A stretch of DNA of 64,000 bases from Flavobacteriaceae bacterium (GCA_029248405.1 JAQWJJ010000008.1:62001-126000); one strand, 5' to 3'. Shown: positions 46,512 to 55,768, counted from the first letter of the stretch. Numbers and translations: made by a program. Notes: generated from the sequence alone by a model not told the origin.

Positions 46512-47408
46512 TTAAAGTCCTTTGTTTTGCTGATAAAGACGTTTGACGATGCCGTCTGCCAAACCTATTTTTGGCACATAAATATTCTTTGATTGACTCC
46601 ATTTCATGGCCGACAAATAGATTTTTGTCGCTGGAATAATGACATCCGCGCGATCGGGATTCATTTCTAATTCATAAATCCGCTCATGATAGGTCATGGA
46701 CTTGAGCAATTCATAATAATTTGACAAGAAGAAATAACTCAAAGGTTTACCGATTTTTTTGCCACTTTTGGTGTAGATGCTATTGATGTTTCCTCCTGAA
46801 CCAATGACGCTGACCTTATCATATCCAGAAGTGGTTTCTGTAATCCAGGCCTTGACTTCATCCCAAATACTCTCTCTGACCATATCATTCAGGATCCGGA
46901 CCGTTCCTAGCTTGAAAGATTTGGAAGCCAGAGCTTTACCAGCAGTATACAACGTAAATTCAGTACTTCCACCCCCAACATCAACATAAAGAAAGGTTTT
47001 GTCAGAATCTATAAAGGCCCCAAAATCAGTGCTTGCAATGATATCAGCCTCGGCCTCTCCATCAATAATTTCGATATTGATGCCCGTGGCCTCAAAAATA
47101 GCGTTAACCACCTCTTGTCCATTGTCTGCTTCGCGCATAGCGGAGGTGGCACAAGCTCTAAAGCTGACGACGTTATGGTTCTTAATGAGTAATCTAAAGG
47201 CTTCCATGGCCTCTATCATTCGGCCTTGGTTAAGCGCAGAAATATGACCATTGAGAAATACATCAGCACCGAGTCGGATGGGCACACGCACCAAGGATGT
47301 TTTTTTGAATCGTGGCGGTTTACCAGACATCTGTGTCACTGATGCAATCAACAACCTTATGGCATTGGAGCCAATATCAATTCCTCCATATTTTTCAATA
47401 ACCATCAT
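46512..47408 (-). CDS. Ppx/GppA family exopolyphosphatase
   Basis: A 298-residue ASKHA-fold phosphatase that removes terminal phosphate from polyphosphate or the 5' phosphate of pppGpp. Motifs are GGIDIGSNAIRLLIASV (residues 7-23), YVDVGGGSTEFTLYTAGK and SVIGSGGNINSIY. It is a one-domain version, shorter than E. coli Ppx, and lacks the C-terminal HD domain. Its start codon shares one base with the stop of ppk1. Polyphosphate synthesis and breakdown are thus encoded together; which substrate it prefers is unknown. Confidence 0.92.
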   Translation of the reverse strand: MMVIEKYGGIDIGSNAIRLLIASVTQMSGKPPRFKKTSLVRVPIRLGADVFLNGHISALNQGRMIEAMEAFRLLIKNHNVVSFRACATSAMREADNGQEVVNAIFEATGINIEIIDGEAEADIIASTDFGAFIDSDKTFLYVDVGGGSTEFTLYTAGKALASKSFKLGTVRILNDMVRESIWDEVKAWITETTSGYDKVSVIGSGGNINSIYTKSGKKIGKPLSYFFLSNYYELLKSMTYHERIYELEMNPDRADVIIPATKIYLSAMKWSQSKNIYVPKIGLADGIVKRLYQQNKGL

Positions 47409-49492
47409 TAGCCTTGTAGTTTATTAAGATAATAATCATACAACGCAAACTGTGAGCGGATTACCGGGCCACTTTCTCTTACATAGGCATTGTCCTGTGT
47501 CTGTGAAATCAATCTTGCTTTGACATTATCCTGCCAGCTAATTTGAAAAGTCTCCAATAATTCTTGCTGTAGATCGCGATCATATATGGGGCAACTGACT
47601 TCTACACGCGAATCAAAATTCCGGGCCATAAAATCTGCAGAAGAGATGTAAACCTTTGGGTCACCAGCATTTTCATAAATATACAGACGGGTATGCTCTA
47701 AGAATTTATCCACTACACTAACCACCTCTATAGTTTCGCTCATGCCTTTAACTCCAGGGACCAAACAACAAATACCCCGCACAACAATTTGAATCGAAAC
47801 GCCTTGTTGGCTCGCCTCATATAATTTTTCAATCATGTAATGATCAGAAAGGCTATTGAGTTTGAGCTTGATGCCACTGGGCAGCCCTTTTTTATGGTGT
47901 GCAATTTCATTATCAATGAGCTCAGTCCAAGTGTCTCGGGTATAGTGAGGAGACACAACTAAATGCTTGTAGGATTTCAAGCGATAGTTCACCTCAAAGA
48001 AATTAAATACCCTGTTGATGTCCTTGCCAATACCTTCGTGGGCGGTAAAAAGTGTGTAATCCGTATAAATCTTTGCCGTCGTTTCATTAAAATTACCGGT
48101 ACTCAAGAAAGAATATCGTTTGACTTTTTTATCTTCAATTCGCTCAATCACGCAGGCCTTACAATGGACCTTAAGTCCTGTAACTCCAAAAATAAGCCTT
48201 ACACCTTCATTCTGCATCTGCTCAGCGTAATGAATATTAGCCACCTCGTCGAATCTCGCTCTAAGCTCAATTTGGACCAGTACATCCTTACCGTTTTTCG
48301 CCGCATTGATCAATGAACTCGCAATGTGTGAAACTTCAGCAAGGCGATAGATTGTGATCTTGATGGATTGGACCTTGGGGTCAAGTGCAGATTCGCGCAA
48401 GAATTTGACAACATATCGGAAACTTTGATACGGGGCATGCAATAAATAATCCTTTTGAGCAATTTTAGCCAAAAGACTACCCTGAAAGCTCAACCCTGCA
48501 ATAGGCAGTGGTCGCTTGGTCTCATAAAGCAAGTCCGTTCTGCCTAAACTCGGGAATTTCATGTAATCACGACGGTTATGGTACCGCCCACCAGGGATGA
48601 TACTGTCAGTGCTGTCAATATTCATTTTGTCCATCAGGAACTTAAGCGTTTCTGGGGCAATTGTACGGTCGTAAACAAAGCGAACAGGATCACCAGAACT
48701 CCTTTTTGCGACACTCTTAGAGATCTTGTCCAGGAAACTGCGACTCAAATCAGAATCAATATCTAACTCAGCATCTCGGGTTATTTTGATCATGTGTGCC
48801 GCAATAGACTCATAATCAAATATGCTGAAGATAATGCCAAAACAATGCCGTATCAAATCATCCAAAAGAATGATATACTTCTGTCCGTTCTCTTCGGGCA
48901 GTTCTACAAAACGATCAATGACCGCTGGCACTTCGATCAGAGCGTAATTGATTTTATCTTTAAAGTTCGTGTCATTTTCGCTCATCACCATGCGTACGGC
49001 CAAATAAGCAGCACTGTCTTTAAGTGCCGGAAATGCATCTAATTCACTCAGAATAATCGTGGCCAAAGCTGGACTCACTTCACGCAAAAAATAATCAGTA
49101 ATGAACTCACTTTGGGTTGCAGAAATATTCGTTTCATTAATCACGTTGATGCCTTCTTTGGCAAGCTCTTCTTCAATCACTCCCAGGATGTCAAGACTGA
49201 GTTGTTGCTGGCTGATCACTGTCTGTGTGATCGATTCTTGCAGCTCCAATGCAGACATCCCACCAAGTTCACTGCGACCGACCTTTCCTGCATCAATGAT
49301 GCGCTTGATGGCGGCATAGCGTACCTTAAAAAACTCATCTAAATTGTTAGAAAAAATTCCCAAAAATCTAAGACGCTCAATTAATGGTACCGTTGGGTCC
49401 TTGGCCTCTTGCAGGACACGAGCATTAAACTTCAACCAACTTAAATCACGGTTGATATAGCGATCATATTGTTTTTTTGGCTCTGGGCTCAT
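47408..49492 (-). CDS. ppk1: Polyphosphate kinase 1
   Basis: PPK1 polymerises the gamma phosphate of ATP into polyphosphate at the membrane. The 694 residues match the family. The N-terminal domain starts DRYINRDLSWLKFNARVLQE. The catalytic domain has HAPYQSFRYVVKFLRESALD and two phospholipase-D-like halves, with VHCKACVIER carrying the autophosphorylated histidine and SSADFMARNFDSRVEV at the second site. Its start overlaps the sixA stop by four bases (ATGA) and its stop touches the ppx start. Confidence 0.96.
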   Translation of the reverse strand: MSPEPKKQYDRYINRDLSWLKFNARVLQEAKDPTVPLIERLRFLGIFSNNLDEFFKVRYAAIKRIIDAGKVGRSELGGMSALELQESITQTVISQQQLSLDILGVIEEELAKEGINVINETNISATQSEFITDYFLREVSPALATIILSELDAFPALKDSAAYLAVRMVMSENDTNFKDKINYALIEVPAVIDRFVELPEENGQKYIILLDDLIRHCFGIIFSIFDYESIAAHMIKITRDAELDIDSDLSRSFLDKISKSVAKRSSGDPVRFVYDRTIAPETLKFLMDKMNIDSTDSIIPGGRYHNRRDYMKFPSLGRTDLLYETKRPLPIAGLSFQGSLLAKIAQKDYLLHAPYQSFRYVVKFLRESALDPKVQSIKITIYRLAEVSHIASSLINAAKNGKDVLVQIELRARFDEVANIHYAEQMQNEGVRLIFGVTGLKVHCKACVIERIEDKKVKRYSFLSTGNFNETTAKIYTDYTLFTAHEGIGKDINRVFNFFEVNYRLKSYKHLVVSPHYTRDTWTELIDNEIAHHKKGLPSGIKLKLNSLSDHYMIEKLYEASQQGVSIQIVVRGICCLVPGVKGMSETIEVVSVVDKFLEHTRLYIYENAGDPKVYISSADFMARNFDSRVEVSCPIYDRDLQQELLETFQISWQDNVKARLISQTQDNAYVRESGPVIRSQFALYDYYLNKLQG

Positions 49493-49977
49493 GATGTAAA
49501 GTCTTTTGGGTACACTTTATTTATTATTTGTCCTTTGCGCACATTTTGCCAGAGGTCAACAGAAAAATTAATTTGCACAAAACCGCAGGTGGGCAAATTA
49601 TCTATAGCCTGGTCTCCCAGCATATTAACAAGTGCTGTAAAAGCATGATTGTGTCCCACCAACAAAACTCTTGAGACATTTGGGGGCAGATCTTTGATCA
49701 ATGCCATAACTTGTTCCCCACTAAAATCATACATCTGATGCATAACTTTAACCTGATCAGGTTTCAGTCCAAAAGATTGGTGAAAATAAACCCCTGTTTG
49801 CATGGCTCTTGTAGCGTCACTATTCAATACCAATTCTGGTGCCTTATATTGTGCAGCCACATAGCGAGACATGGTCAGGGCATCCAAACGACCACGGTCT
49901 TTCAATGGCCTTGAATGGTCTGGACCACTATCGGCCCAAGACGATTTTGCATGCCGCAAAAAATAAAGTGTTTTCAT
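49489..49977 (-). CDS. SixA-like histidine phosphatase
   Basis: A 162-residue histidine phosphatase of the SixA subgroup. The catalytic RHA motif is in LYFLRHAKSSWADSGPDHSR (phospho-accepting His in RHAKSSW). The second histidine is in VLLVGHNHAFTALVN. SixA removes phosphate from phosphohistidine proteins; which protein is unknown here. It is translationally coupled to ppk1 by a four-base overlap, which may mean that phosphatase and polyphosphate kinase work on linked signals, but that is inference. It lies 15 bases after the pdxH stop. Confidence 0.88.
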   Translation of the reverse strand: MKTLYFLRHAKSSWADSGPDHSRPLKDRGRLDALTMSRYVAAQYKAPELVLNSDATRAMQTGVYFHQSFGLKPDQVKVMHQMYDFSGEQVMALIKDLPPNVSRVLLVGHNHAFTALVNMLGDQAIDNLPTCGFVQINFSVDLWQNVRKGQIINKVYPKDFTS

Positions 49978-49992
49978 TTATTAACGATCATC

Positions 49993-50637
49993 TTAGGGAG
50001 CCAGTCGCTCAATGGTCCAATTCTGCGCAACATTGCGGTAGCGCAATCGATCGTGTAATCGATTCTCTCGTCCTTGCCAAAATTCAAATTCTATTGGCTG
50101 GACCAGATACCCTCCCCAATGATCAGGAATCGGCACATCAGCGGTCTGATATTGTTTCTCTAACCTTAACAAAGTTTGCTCTAATGACGCCCTATCAGCA
50201 ATCACTTCACTTTGCGGACTGACTATTGCGCCTATTTGACTCCCCTTTGGTCTTTGCGAAAAATACGCTTGAGATTCTTCTTTTGTTAATTTTTCTGCTG
50301 AGCCACGGATGTGCACTTGCCGCTCTAAATTTGGCCAAAAAAAACTCAGTGAAACCTTGGGATTTGCCGCTATCGCACGACCTTTTTGACTGGAATAATT
50401 TGTGAAAAATTGAAAACCACGAGCGTCGAAATGTTTTAAGAGTACGACACGACCTCTGGGATACCCTGCAGCATCGACGGTTGAAAGCGTCATGGCATTG
50501 ACTTCATCAACTCCACCAGCTTGAGCAACCTCTTGGAACCAGAGCGCAAATTGCTCAATGGGATTCACTGCTGCTTGCTGCTCAGTCAATGTGCCTTTTT
50601 GATATGATTTTCGATAATCGTGGAGTTTTTGGCTCAT
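49993..50637 (-). CDS. pdxH: Pyridoxamine 5'-phosphate oxidase
   Basis: PdxH is an FMN enzyme that oxidises pyridoxine or pyridoxamine phosphate to pyridoxal phosphate. The ATG at 50637 gives a 214-residue protein starting MSQKLHDYRKSYQKG; a longer frame to 50691 adds 18 residues I consider untranslated. Motifs include NAMTLSTVDAAGYPRGRVVL, FFTNYSSQKGRAIAANPKV and the C-terminal FEFWQGRENRLHDRLRYR. It is cytoplasmic. Placed in the minus-strand run between rnz and sixA. Confidence 0.96.
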   Translation of the reverse strand: MSQKLHDYRKSYQKGTLTEQQAAVNPIEQFALWFQEVAQAGGVDEVNAMTLSTVDAAGYPRGRVVLLKHFDARGFQFFTNYSSQKGRAIAANPKVSLSFFWPNLERQVHIRGSAEKLTKEESQAYFSQRPKGSQIGAIVSPQSEVIADRASLEQTLLRLEKQYQTADVPIPDHWGGYLVQPIEFEFWQGRENRLHDRLRYRNVAQNWTIERLAP

Positions 50638-50694
50638 GGTTTGGTCAAATGAATTGCAATTTACGAGAAATTCTAAAGTAAAGCTCTGCACATA

Positions 50695-51642
50695 TCAAAT
50701 TTGCACCATCTGTTGACCATCCCCCTCTAACAATCTGAAACAACGTCCATCTTCGGCCAAAAAAACTTGATCAAAGTAACGCAAAGCCTCTTCTCTAAAT
50801 TCTTCCAAGTGCACATAACGACCAGAGTAATGGCCCAAAATCAGAAACCGCACACCCGAAGCCTCCGCAATAAGCGCAGCTTGCTGCGCTGTACTGTGCT
50901 TGGTTCGTTCACACAAACCTTGTTGTGCAGTCAAAAATGTACTTTCATGGTACAACACACTTATCCCAGAGATCAGTTCTGGCAAACTAGACAGATATGC
51001 AGTGTCACTGCAATAGGCATAGCTTAATGGGGTTTTAGCGGGCTCCGTAACACTTTGATGATCCACCAAATCACCATTTGCATTGGGAACATTATGCCCT
51101 TGCTTGAGTTTTTTAAAATATGCAGGACTGATACCAGCCATTTCTGCAGCGGCCCGATCAAGCAAGCGATCACCGCGCTTTGCTTTAAACAAAAAGCCAT
51201 TGGTATAGATTCTATGGTCTAAAGGAAGGGTTTCTACCATGACCAGGTCATCTTCAAAAATCAAAACAGAAACATCTTGGTCCAATTCATGAAAAAACAA
51301 AGGAAAATTGGTCCAAGACTTTCCCAGTTTTAATTGTAACGTGATGATTTCTTTAATGCCTTTGGGGCCATAGATGTGCAGGGGTTCTTCTCTACCCAGA
51401 AGCCTCATTGTAGAGACCAACCCAATCAAACCAAAATAATGATCCCCGTGCAAATGCGAAATAAAAATATGCTTGATGCGGGCAAATTTGATTTTTTTTT
51501 GGCGCAATGCGACTTGGGTTCCTTCACCACAATCAATCAAAAAGAGATGACCCGAGAGGTCAAGCAGCTGCGCTGTCGGACGCGCGTCAGCACGAGGTGA
51601 TGCAGAATGGCATCCCAGTATGGTCAATGTCAAACCCTTCAT
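50695..51642 (-). CDS. rnz: Ribonuclease Z
   Basis: RNase Z cuts the 3' trailer of pre-tRNA. The 315-residue protein has metallo-beta-lactamase motifs: zinc-binding HLHGDHYFGL, YCSDTAYLS for the bridging aspartate and LILGHYSGRY near the end. The opening LTILGCHSASPRADARPTAQ fits the family, with a Ser/Ala-rich segment in place of GTSSA. It follows the STAS gene after 52 bases. tRNA-processing genes elsewhere here include rnpB. Confidence 0.95.
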   Translation of the reverse strand: MKGLTLTILGCHSASPRADARPTAQLLDLSGHLFLIDCGEGTQVALRQKKIKFARIKHIFISHLHGDHYFGLIGLVSTMRLLGREEPLHIYGPKGIKEIITLQLKLGKSWTNFPLFFHELDQDVSVLIFEDDLVMVETLPLDHRIYTNGFLFKAKRGDRLLDRAAAEMAGISPAYFKKLKQGHNVPNANGDLVDHQSVTEPAKTPLSYAYCSDTAYLSSLPELISGISVLYHESTFLTAQQGLCERTKHSTAQQAALIAEASGVRFLILGHYSGRYVHLEEFREEALRYFDQVFLAEDGRCFRLLEGDGQQMVQI

Positions 51643-51694
51643 GTCAGGCTGTAATTGTTTGTGCTGTTTCTTTTGAAAAGATCAAAAACCATCA

Positions 51695-52024
51695 TCAAAA
51701 ACCCAAATCACGCTCTATTTCTTCCATCTGAATCAAGTCCTCTGCTTCCAAAATGGTTGGGGATAAGCTTAAAGGACTGTCAATTTCTGTGAGGTTGAAT
51801 TGTGGCACCACCAAAACTATAGACTTTTTTGCCGCAACGAAAAAAGGCAAAAGCACTTGATAATCAGAAATTTGGTCTATTTCCAACGCCAATACATTTG
51901 AAAAATCAATAACCATATGCTGACGCACCTTGTCCTTTAGAGCGCTCAAGAGTTCCTTGGCCAGTACCGGTAAATTCGCTTCTGAAACCTCCACAAGGTC
52001 GTACGATGCCGCAGTATCCAACAT
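51695..52024 (-). CDS. STAS-like small protein
   Basis: A 109-residue protein with the size and strand-helix pattern of STAS domains (anti-sigma factor antagonist type). HMVIDFSNVLALEIDQISDY is the place where a phosphorylatable serine would sit; here the Asp-Ser-Ser region is replaced, and whether a serine is phosphorylated cannot be said. It ends in an acidic tail. No anti-sigma factor kinase is adjacent. It is tightly packed, one base from the end of pyrB, so it is probably cotranscribed with the pyr genes. Its function is unknown. Confidence 0.72.
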   Translation of the reverse strand: MLDTAASYDLVEVSEANLPVLAKELLSALKDKVRQHMVIDFSNVLALEIDQISDYQVLLPFFVAAKKSIVLVVPQFNLTEIDSPLSLSPTILEAEDLIQMEEIERDLGF

Positions 52025-52025
52025 A

Positions 52026-52952
52026 TCAGGATATTTTTGACGCTAACAAATAAATGATGGCCATCCGGATGGCCACACCATTTTCAACTTGATCCAATAT
52101 AATGGCTTGGGGACTATCAGCAACGGCGCTGGTGATTTCTACACCACGGTTGATGGGCCCTGGGTGCATTACGACGATTTTTTTATCTAAGGCGTCCAGA
52201 TGAGCCTTTGTCAATCCGTATTGCTGGGTGTATTCGCGGACAGTTGGAAAATAGCTCATGTCCATACGCTCATTCTGAACGCTCAACATATTGGCCACAT
52301 CACACCACTTAATGGCTGCTTGCAAGTTTGTTTCTACAGCAACACCCATACTCTCTATATGCTTAGGGATAAGGGTTTTAGGACCACATACTTTGACATC
52401 TGCCCCTAGTTTTTGTAGCGCAAAAATATTCGATAGTGCGACTCTAGAATGCAGTATATCACCGACGATCACGACTTTTTTACCGGCTACCTCACCTAAA
52501 CTTTCACGAATTGAATAAGCATCGAGCAATGCTTGTGTAGGATGCTCATGAGCACCATCTCCTGCATTAATGATGCGCGCTTTGACATGTTTTGAAAGAA
52601 ACAATCCAGCGCCGGGATCAGGATGACGCATCACGACCATATCGACCTTCATGGCCAAAATATTGTTGACTGTATCGATTAAGGTCTCCCCCTTTTTGAC
52701 CGAAGAACTGGCCGCAGAAAAGTTGACCACATCAGCTGATAATCTTTTTTCTGCTAATTCAAACGATAATCTTGTCCGTGTGCTGTTTTCAAAAAACAAA
52801 TTGGCGATCGTGATATCACGCAAAGACGGCACTTTCTTAATGGGTCGATTAATGACCTCCTTAAACCGATCAGCCGTTTCAAAAATCAGCTGTATATCAC
52901 TTTCTGTGATGTATTTAATGCCCAATAAGTGCTCTACACTTAACTCTTTCAT
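52026..52952 (-). CDS. pyrB: Aspartate carbamoyltransferase catalytic subunit
   Basis: PyrB joins carbamoyl phosphate and aspartate, the first committed step of pyrimidine synthesis. The 308 residues match the family. The carbamoyl-phosphate-binding motif is FFENSTRTRLSFELAEKRL and the aspartate-binding region is MHPGPINRGVEI near the C-terminus, with RHPDPGAGLFL and DGAHEHPTQALLDAYSI in between. No regulatory subunit PyrI is adjacent. It starts one base after pyrR, in an operon controlled by PyrR in relatives. Confidence 0.97.
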   Translation of the reverse strand: MKELSVEHLLGIKYITESDIQLIFETADRFKEVINRPIKKVPSLRDITIANLFFENSTRTRLSFELAEKRLSADVVNFSAASSSVKKGETLIDTVNNILAMKVDMVVMRHPDPGAGLFLSKHVKARIINAGDGAHEHPTQALLDAYSIRESLGEVAGKKVVIVGDILHSRVALSNIFALQKLGADVKVCGPKTLIPKHIESMGVAVETNLQAAIKWCDVANMLSVQNERMDMSYFPTVREYTQQYGLTKAHLDALDKKIVVMHPGPINRGVEITSAVADSPQAIILDQVENGVAIRMAIIYLLASKIS

Positions 52953-52953
52953 G

Positions 52954-53493
52954 CTAATTATCGACTAAATATACCGCATCTTCACCATCTTGCTCATTCC
53001 AGCGCACCAAAACGCGCTCACCGTTTATCGCATCAACTTGGCGCCCGCGATAATCAGGCTGTATGGGCAAATGACGACTAAAGCGTCGGTCAATTAAGGT
53101 TAATAATTCTATTTCTTGCGGACGCCCAAAGCTTTGGATCGCCGTGAGGGCCGATCGTATGCTGCGCCCGGTATATAAAACATCATCAATGAAAACTACC
53201 TTTTTGTCCTCAACAATGAAATCTATTTGTGTCTTGTTGGCCTCTAGCGGATTCTGAGAACGCCGGAAATCATCGCGATAAAACGTGATGTCCAAATACC
53301 CGAGTTGCACTTGAGGAACTTTATAATGATCCAAAAGCAAAGCTTTAAGGCGTTCTGCTAAAAAAATTCCTCGTGGCTGTATCCCTATCAGGACAGTTTC
53401 AGCAAAATTCGTATGATTTTCAATTAATTGGCAAGCCAAACGATGAAGAGCGATCTGGATTTCAGTAGCGTTTAATAGCACTTTTTGGCTCAT
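52954..53493 (-). CDS. pyrR: PyrR-type uracil phosphoribosyltransferase / pyr regulator
   Basis: PyrR proteins are type I phosphoribosyltransferases that often bind pyr mRNA and lower expression when UMP is high. The 179-residue protein has the PRPP-binding motif VVFIDDVLYTGRSIRSALTA, and IGIQPRGIFLAERLKALL earlier. Gene order pyrR-pyrB supports regulatory linkage. I see no obvious PyrR-binding leader or attenuator between the -7 element at 53522-53529 and the start codon (about 22 bases), so RNA-based attenuation upstream of pyrR is not supported by this sequence. Confidence 0.92.
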   Translation of the reverse strand: MSQKVLLNATEIQIALHRLACQLIENHTNFAETVLIGIQPRGIFLAERLKALLLDHYKVPQVQLGYLDITFYRDDFRRSQNPLEANKTQIDFIVEDKKVVFIDDVLYTGRSIRSALTAIQSFGRPQEIELLTLIDRRFSRHLPIQPDYRGRQVDAINGERVLVRWNEQDGEDAVYLVDN

Positions 53494-53521
53494 AGAGAAA
53501 GTCTGAATCTAATTCAGAGGT

Positions 53522-53529
53522 CAAATTTA
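53522..53529 (-). promoter_or_regulatory. Candidate -7 element for the pyrR operon
   Basis: On the minus strand TAAATTTG matches TAnnTTTG exactly, 28 bases before the pyrR ATG. The -33 region lacks a clear TTTG. Confidence 0.4.
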
Positions 53530-53642
53530 AATGATTTTAATGAATTTAGGCCCCTTTAAGAGACAATATTCTGGCGTGCAGTAAAAACAGGAGCCCCATG
53601 CAAATACATATAACCACCTGTCTCTCAAAGCTTTTTTAATAA

Positions 53643-53673
53643 AAAATGCCCCTCGCTTCGCGAGGGGCATTTT
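53643..53673 (-). terminator. Rho-independent terminator of rpsA
   Basis: Arms aaaatgcccctcg and cgaggggcatttt form a perfect 13-pair stem with a small ctt-type loop. On the minus strand it is followed by a T-rich run, which fits the end of rpsA. Confidence 0.92.
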
Positions 53674-53700
53674 AAAGATTAAGACATTAAAACCAAGGAA

Positions 53701-55539
53701 TTAGTTTCCTTTTCCCTCCATCTTGTCTTTCAAATCTTGAAGCATTGAATTGGCATCGCCTAAAGTTGGCTTTGACTCTTCCGCTTGCTTGGCCGCGACT
53801 TTAGCCGCTTTCTTCACAATCTTTGCTTCTTCCTCTTTGTGGATAGACATGTGAGAAGCAACAACTTTCTTAAAGTCCTTGTTGAATTCGATGATCACGA
53901 ATTCTGCTTCTTCTCCTTGCTTCAAGTGCGTTCCATCTTCCTTCTCCAAGTGACGTTTAGGGACGAATGCACTGATGTCATCGTTAAAGTTGATCACTGC
54001 ACCCTTATCAACCATTTCGTCGATTTTGGCAGTATGCTTAGAACCTAGTCCAAACTCAGCTTCATATTTATCCCATGGGTTATCCATAGTCTGCTTATGT
54101 CCGAGACTTAATTTACGGCCCTCTACATCTAATTCAAGTACCACAACTTCTAGTGTTTCACTGATAGCAGTAAATTCGCTTGGATGTTTTACTTTTTTGG
54201 TCCAAGAAAGATCACTGATGTAAATTAATCCATCAATTCCTTCTTCTAACTCAACAAAAACACCAAAATTAGTGAAGTTACGCACTATTCCACTGTGCTT
54301 CGAGCCCACTGGATATTTCTTAGTGATGTCTGTCCATGGGTCTGGCGTCAATTGCTTAATACCTAAAGACATTTTGCGTTCTTCACGGTCCAAGGTCAAT
54401 ACCACAGCATCTACCTCATCACCAACTTTTACGAAGTCCTGGGCGCTGCGCAAGTGTGTAGACCACGACATTTCACTCACGTGAACAAGTCCTTCGACAC
54501 CTTCGGCAACTTCAACAAAAGCACCGTAATCAGCGATAACTACTACCTTACCTTTGACTTTATCACCAACTTTTAGTTCTTCACCTAGTGCTTCCCATGG
54601 GTGCGCACTTAGTTGCTTAAGACCTAATTGGATTCGTGTTTTATCTTCATCAAAATCAAGAATCACCACATTCAACTTCTGATCCAAATCAACGATTTCA
54701 CTTGGATGGTTGATTCGTGACCAAGATAGGTCTGTAATATGGACTAATCCATCTACACCACCTAAATCAACAAATACACCATAAGAAGTGATGTTCTTCA
54801 CAACACCTTCTAGTACTTGTCCTTTTTCTAATTGGCCAATGATTTCTTTTTTCTGCTCTTCGATATCCGCCTCAATTAAGGCTTTGTGAGAGACTACAAC
54901 ATTCTTGAATTCGTGGTTTATTTTAACCACCTTAAATTCCATTGTCTTACCGACGTAGATATCGTAATCACGAATTGGTTTGACATCAATTTGCGATCCT
55001 GGAAGGAAAGCCTCGATACCAAAAACATCTACAATCATTCCACCTTTGGTGCGGCATTTTACAAAACCGTTAACAACAGTCCCTTCATCATGGGCTGCAT
55101 TGACGCGATCCCATGCTTTAATTGTTCTGGCCTTACGGTGAGATAAGATCAATTGTCCTGTGGAGTCTTCACGCACATCAATCAATACTTCTACTTTGTC
55201 GCCAACCTTTAAATTCGGGTTGTAACGGAATTCATTGAGTGAGATGACACCTTCACTCTTCGCATTAATGTCGATGATGGCATCACGATCAGTCATGTGT
55301 ACGACCAATCCTTCTACCACCTCATCATTTAAGGTGTCCACAAAATTCTTAGCAACAAGTTTTTCAAATTCCTGTAACTGAACCTCATCTACAGGATCGA
55401 TACCCTCTTCGTAGTTGTGCCAATTAAAATCTTTTAAAAATTGTTCTGGGTTTTGCACTTGCTCGACAACTTCTTGTTGTGCTGGTGCTGCTGCAGTTTC
55501 TTGAGCTTCTACAGCTTCGTTTTTTGCTTCTTCAGCCAT
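53701..55539 (-). CDS. rpsA: 30S ribosomal protein S1
   Basis: S1 binds mRNA and delivers it to the small subunit. The 612-residue protein shows repeated S1 RNA-binding domains: VEGLVVHMTDRDAIIDINAK, VVNGFVKCRTKGGMIVDVFG, VLEGVVKNITSYGVFVDLGG, VKGKVVVIADYGAFVEVAEG and HSGIVRNFTNFGVFVELEEG, plus a weaker sixth (HTAKIDEMVDKGAVINF). The N-terminus is Ala/Glu-rich and acidic, the C-terminus is Lys/Ala-rich. The gene has its own promoter at 55683-55713, a leader of about 135 bases with a hairpin and a strong terminator. Confidence 0.97.
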   Translation of the reverse strand: MAEEAKNEAVEAQETAAAPAQQEVVEQVQNPEQFLKDFNWHNYEEGIDPVDEVQLQEFEKLVAKNFVDTLNDEVVEGLVVHMTDRDAIIDINAKSEGVISLNEFRYNPNLKVGDKVEVLIDVREDSTGQLILSHRKARTIKAWDRVNAAHDEGTVVNGFVKCRTKGGMIVDVFGIEAFLPGSQIDVKPIRDYDIYVGKTMEFKVVKINHEFKNVVVSHKALIEADIEEQKKEIIGQLEKGQVLEGVVKNITSYGVFVDLGGVDGLVHITDLSWSRINHPSEIVDLDQKLNVVILDFDEDKTRIQLGLKQLSAHPWEALGEELKVGDKVKGKVVVIADYGAFVEVAEGVEGLVHVSEMSWSTHLRSAQDFVKVGDEVDAVVLTLDREERKMSLGIKQLTPDPWTDITKKYPVGSKHSGIVRNFTNFGVFVELEEGIDGLIYISDLSWTKKVKHPSEFTAISETLEVVVLELDVEGRKLSLGHKQTMDNPWDKYEAEFGLGSKHTAKIDEMVDKGAVINFNDDISAFVPKRHLEKEDGTHLKQGEEAEFVIIEFNKDFKKVVASHMSIHKEEEAKIVKKAAKVAAKQAEESKPTLGDANSMLQDLKDKMEGKGN

Positions 55540-55647
55540 TTTTATTTCTGTGATACTCGCTTAATTAACGGGTAAACACGTATTGTATCCTGCGTTTTGC
55601 ATGAAAGTTTACAGCCCAAACCACAGAAGGATTTGAAAAAAAGTGAC

Positions 55648-55678
55648 CCTTTTTGCTTTCATATCGCTGCCAAAAAGG
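55648..55678 (-). promoter_or_regulatory. Inverted repeat at the 5' end of the rpsA leader
   Basis: cctttttg (55648-55655) and caaaaagg (55671-55678) are exact complements, giving an eight-pair stem with a 15-base loop. The right arm sits at the predicted transcription start, so the mRNA would begin with this hairpin. Function unknown. Confidence 0.55.
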
Positions 55679-55682
55679 ACCG

Positions 55683-55713
55683 CAAAAATAGTCCAATAGA
55701 TTGTATTTTCAAA
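55683..55713 (-). promoter_or_regulatory. Bacteroidota-type promoter of rpsA
   Basis: On the minus strand TTTG (55710-55713), a 19-base spacer and TATTTTTG (55683-55690) match the Bacteroidota consensus perfectly. Predicted initiation is near 55677, about 137 bases before the rpsA ATG. Confidence 0.75.
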
Positions 55714-55768
55714 AAAATATAACGCGGAGGGGGTATTTTATTTCTCTTGTAGCTGTTTGGCGCTATAA

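Noticed and set aside
49839-50222. 127-codon plus-strand frame across sixA and pdxH
   Set aside because: It is antisense to two genes with clear motifs and has no recognisable domain.
53555-53630. Short inverted repeat gagaca/tgtctc between pyrR and rpsA
   Set aside because: Only six bases with a long separation; likely to arise by chance, and it has no T-tract.
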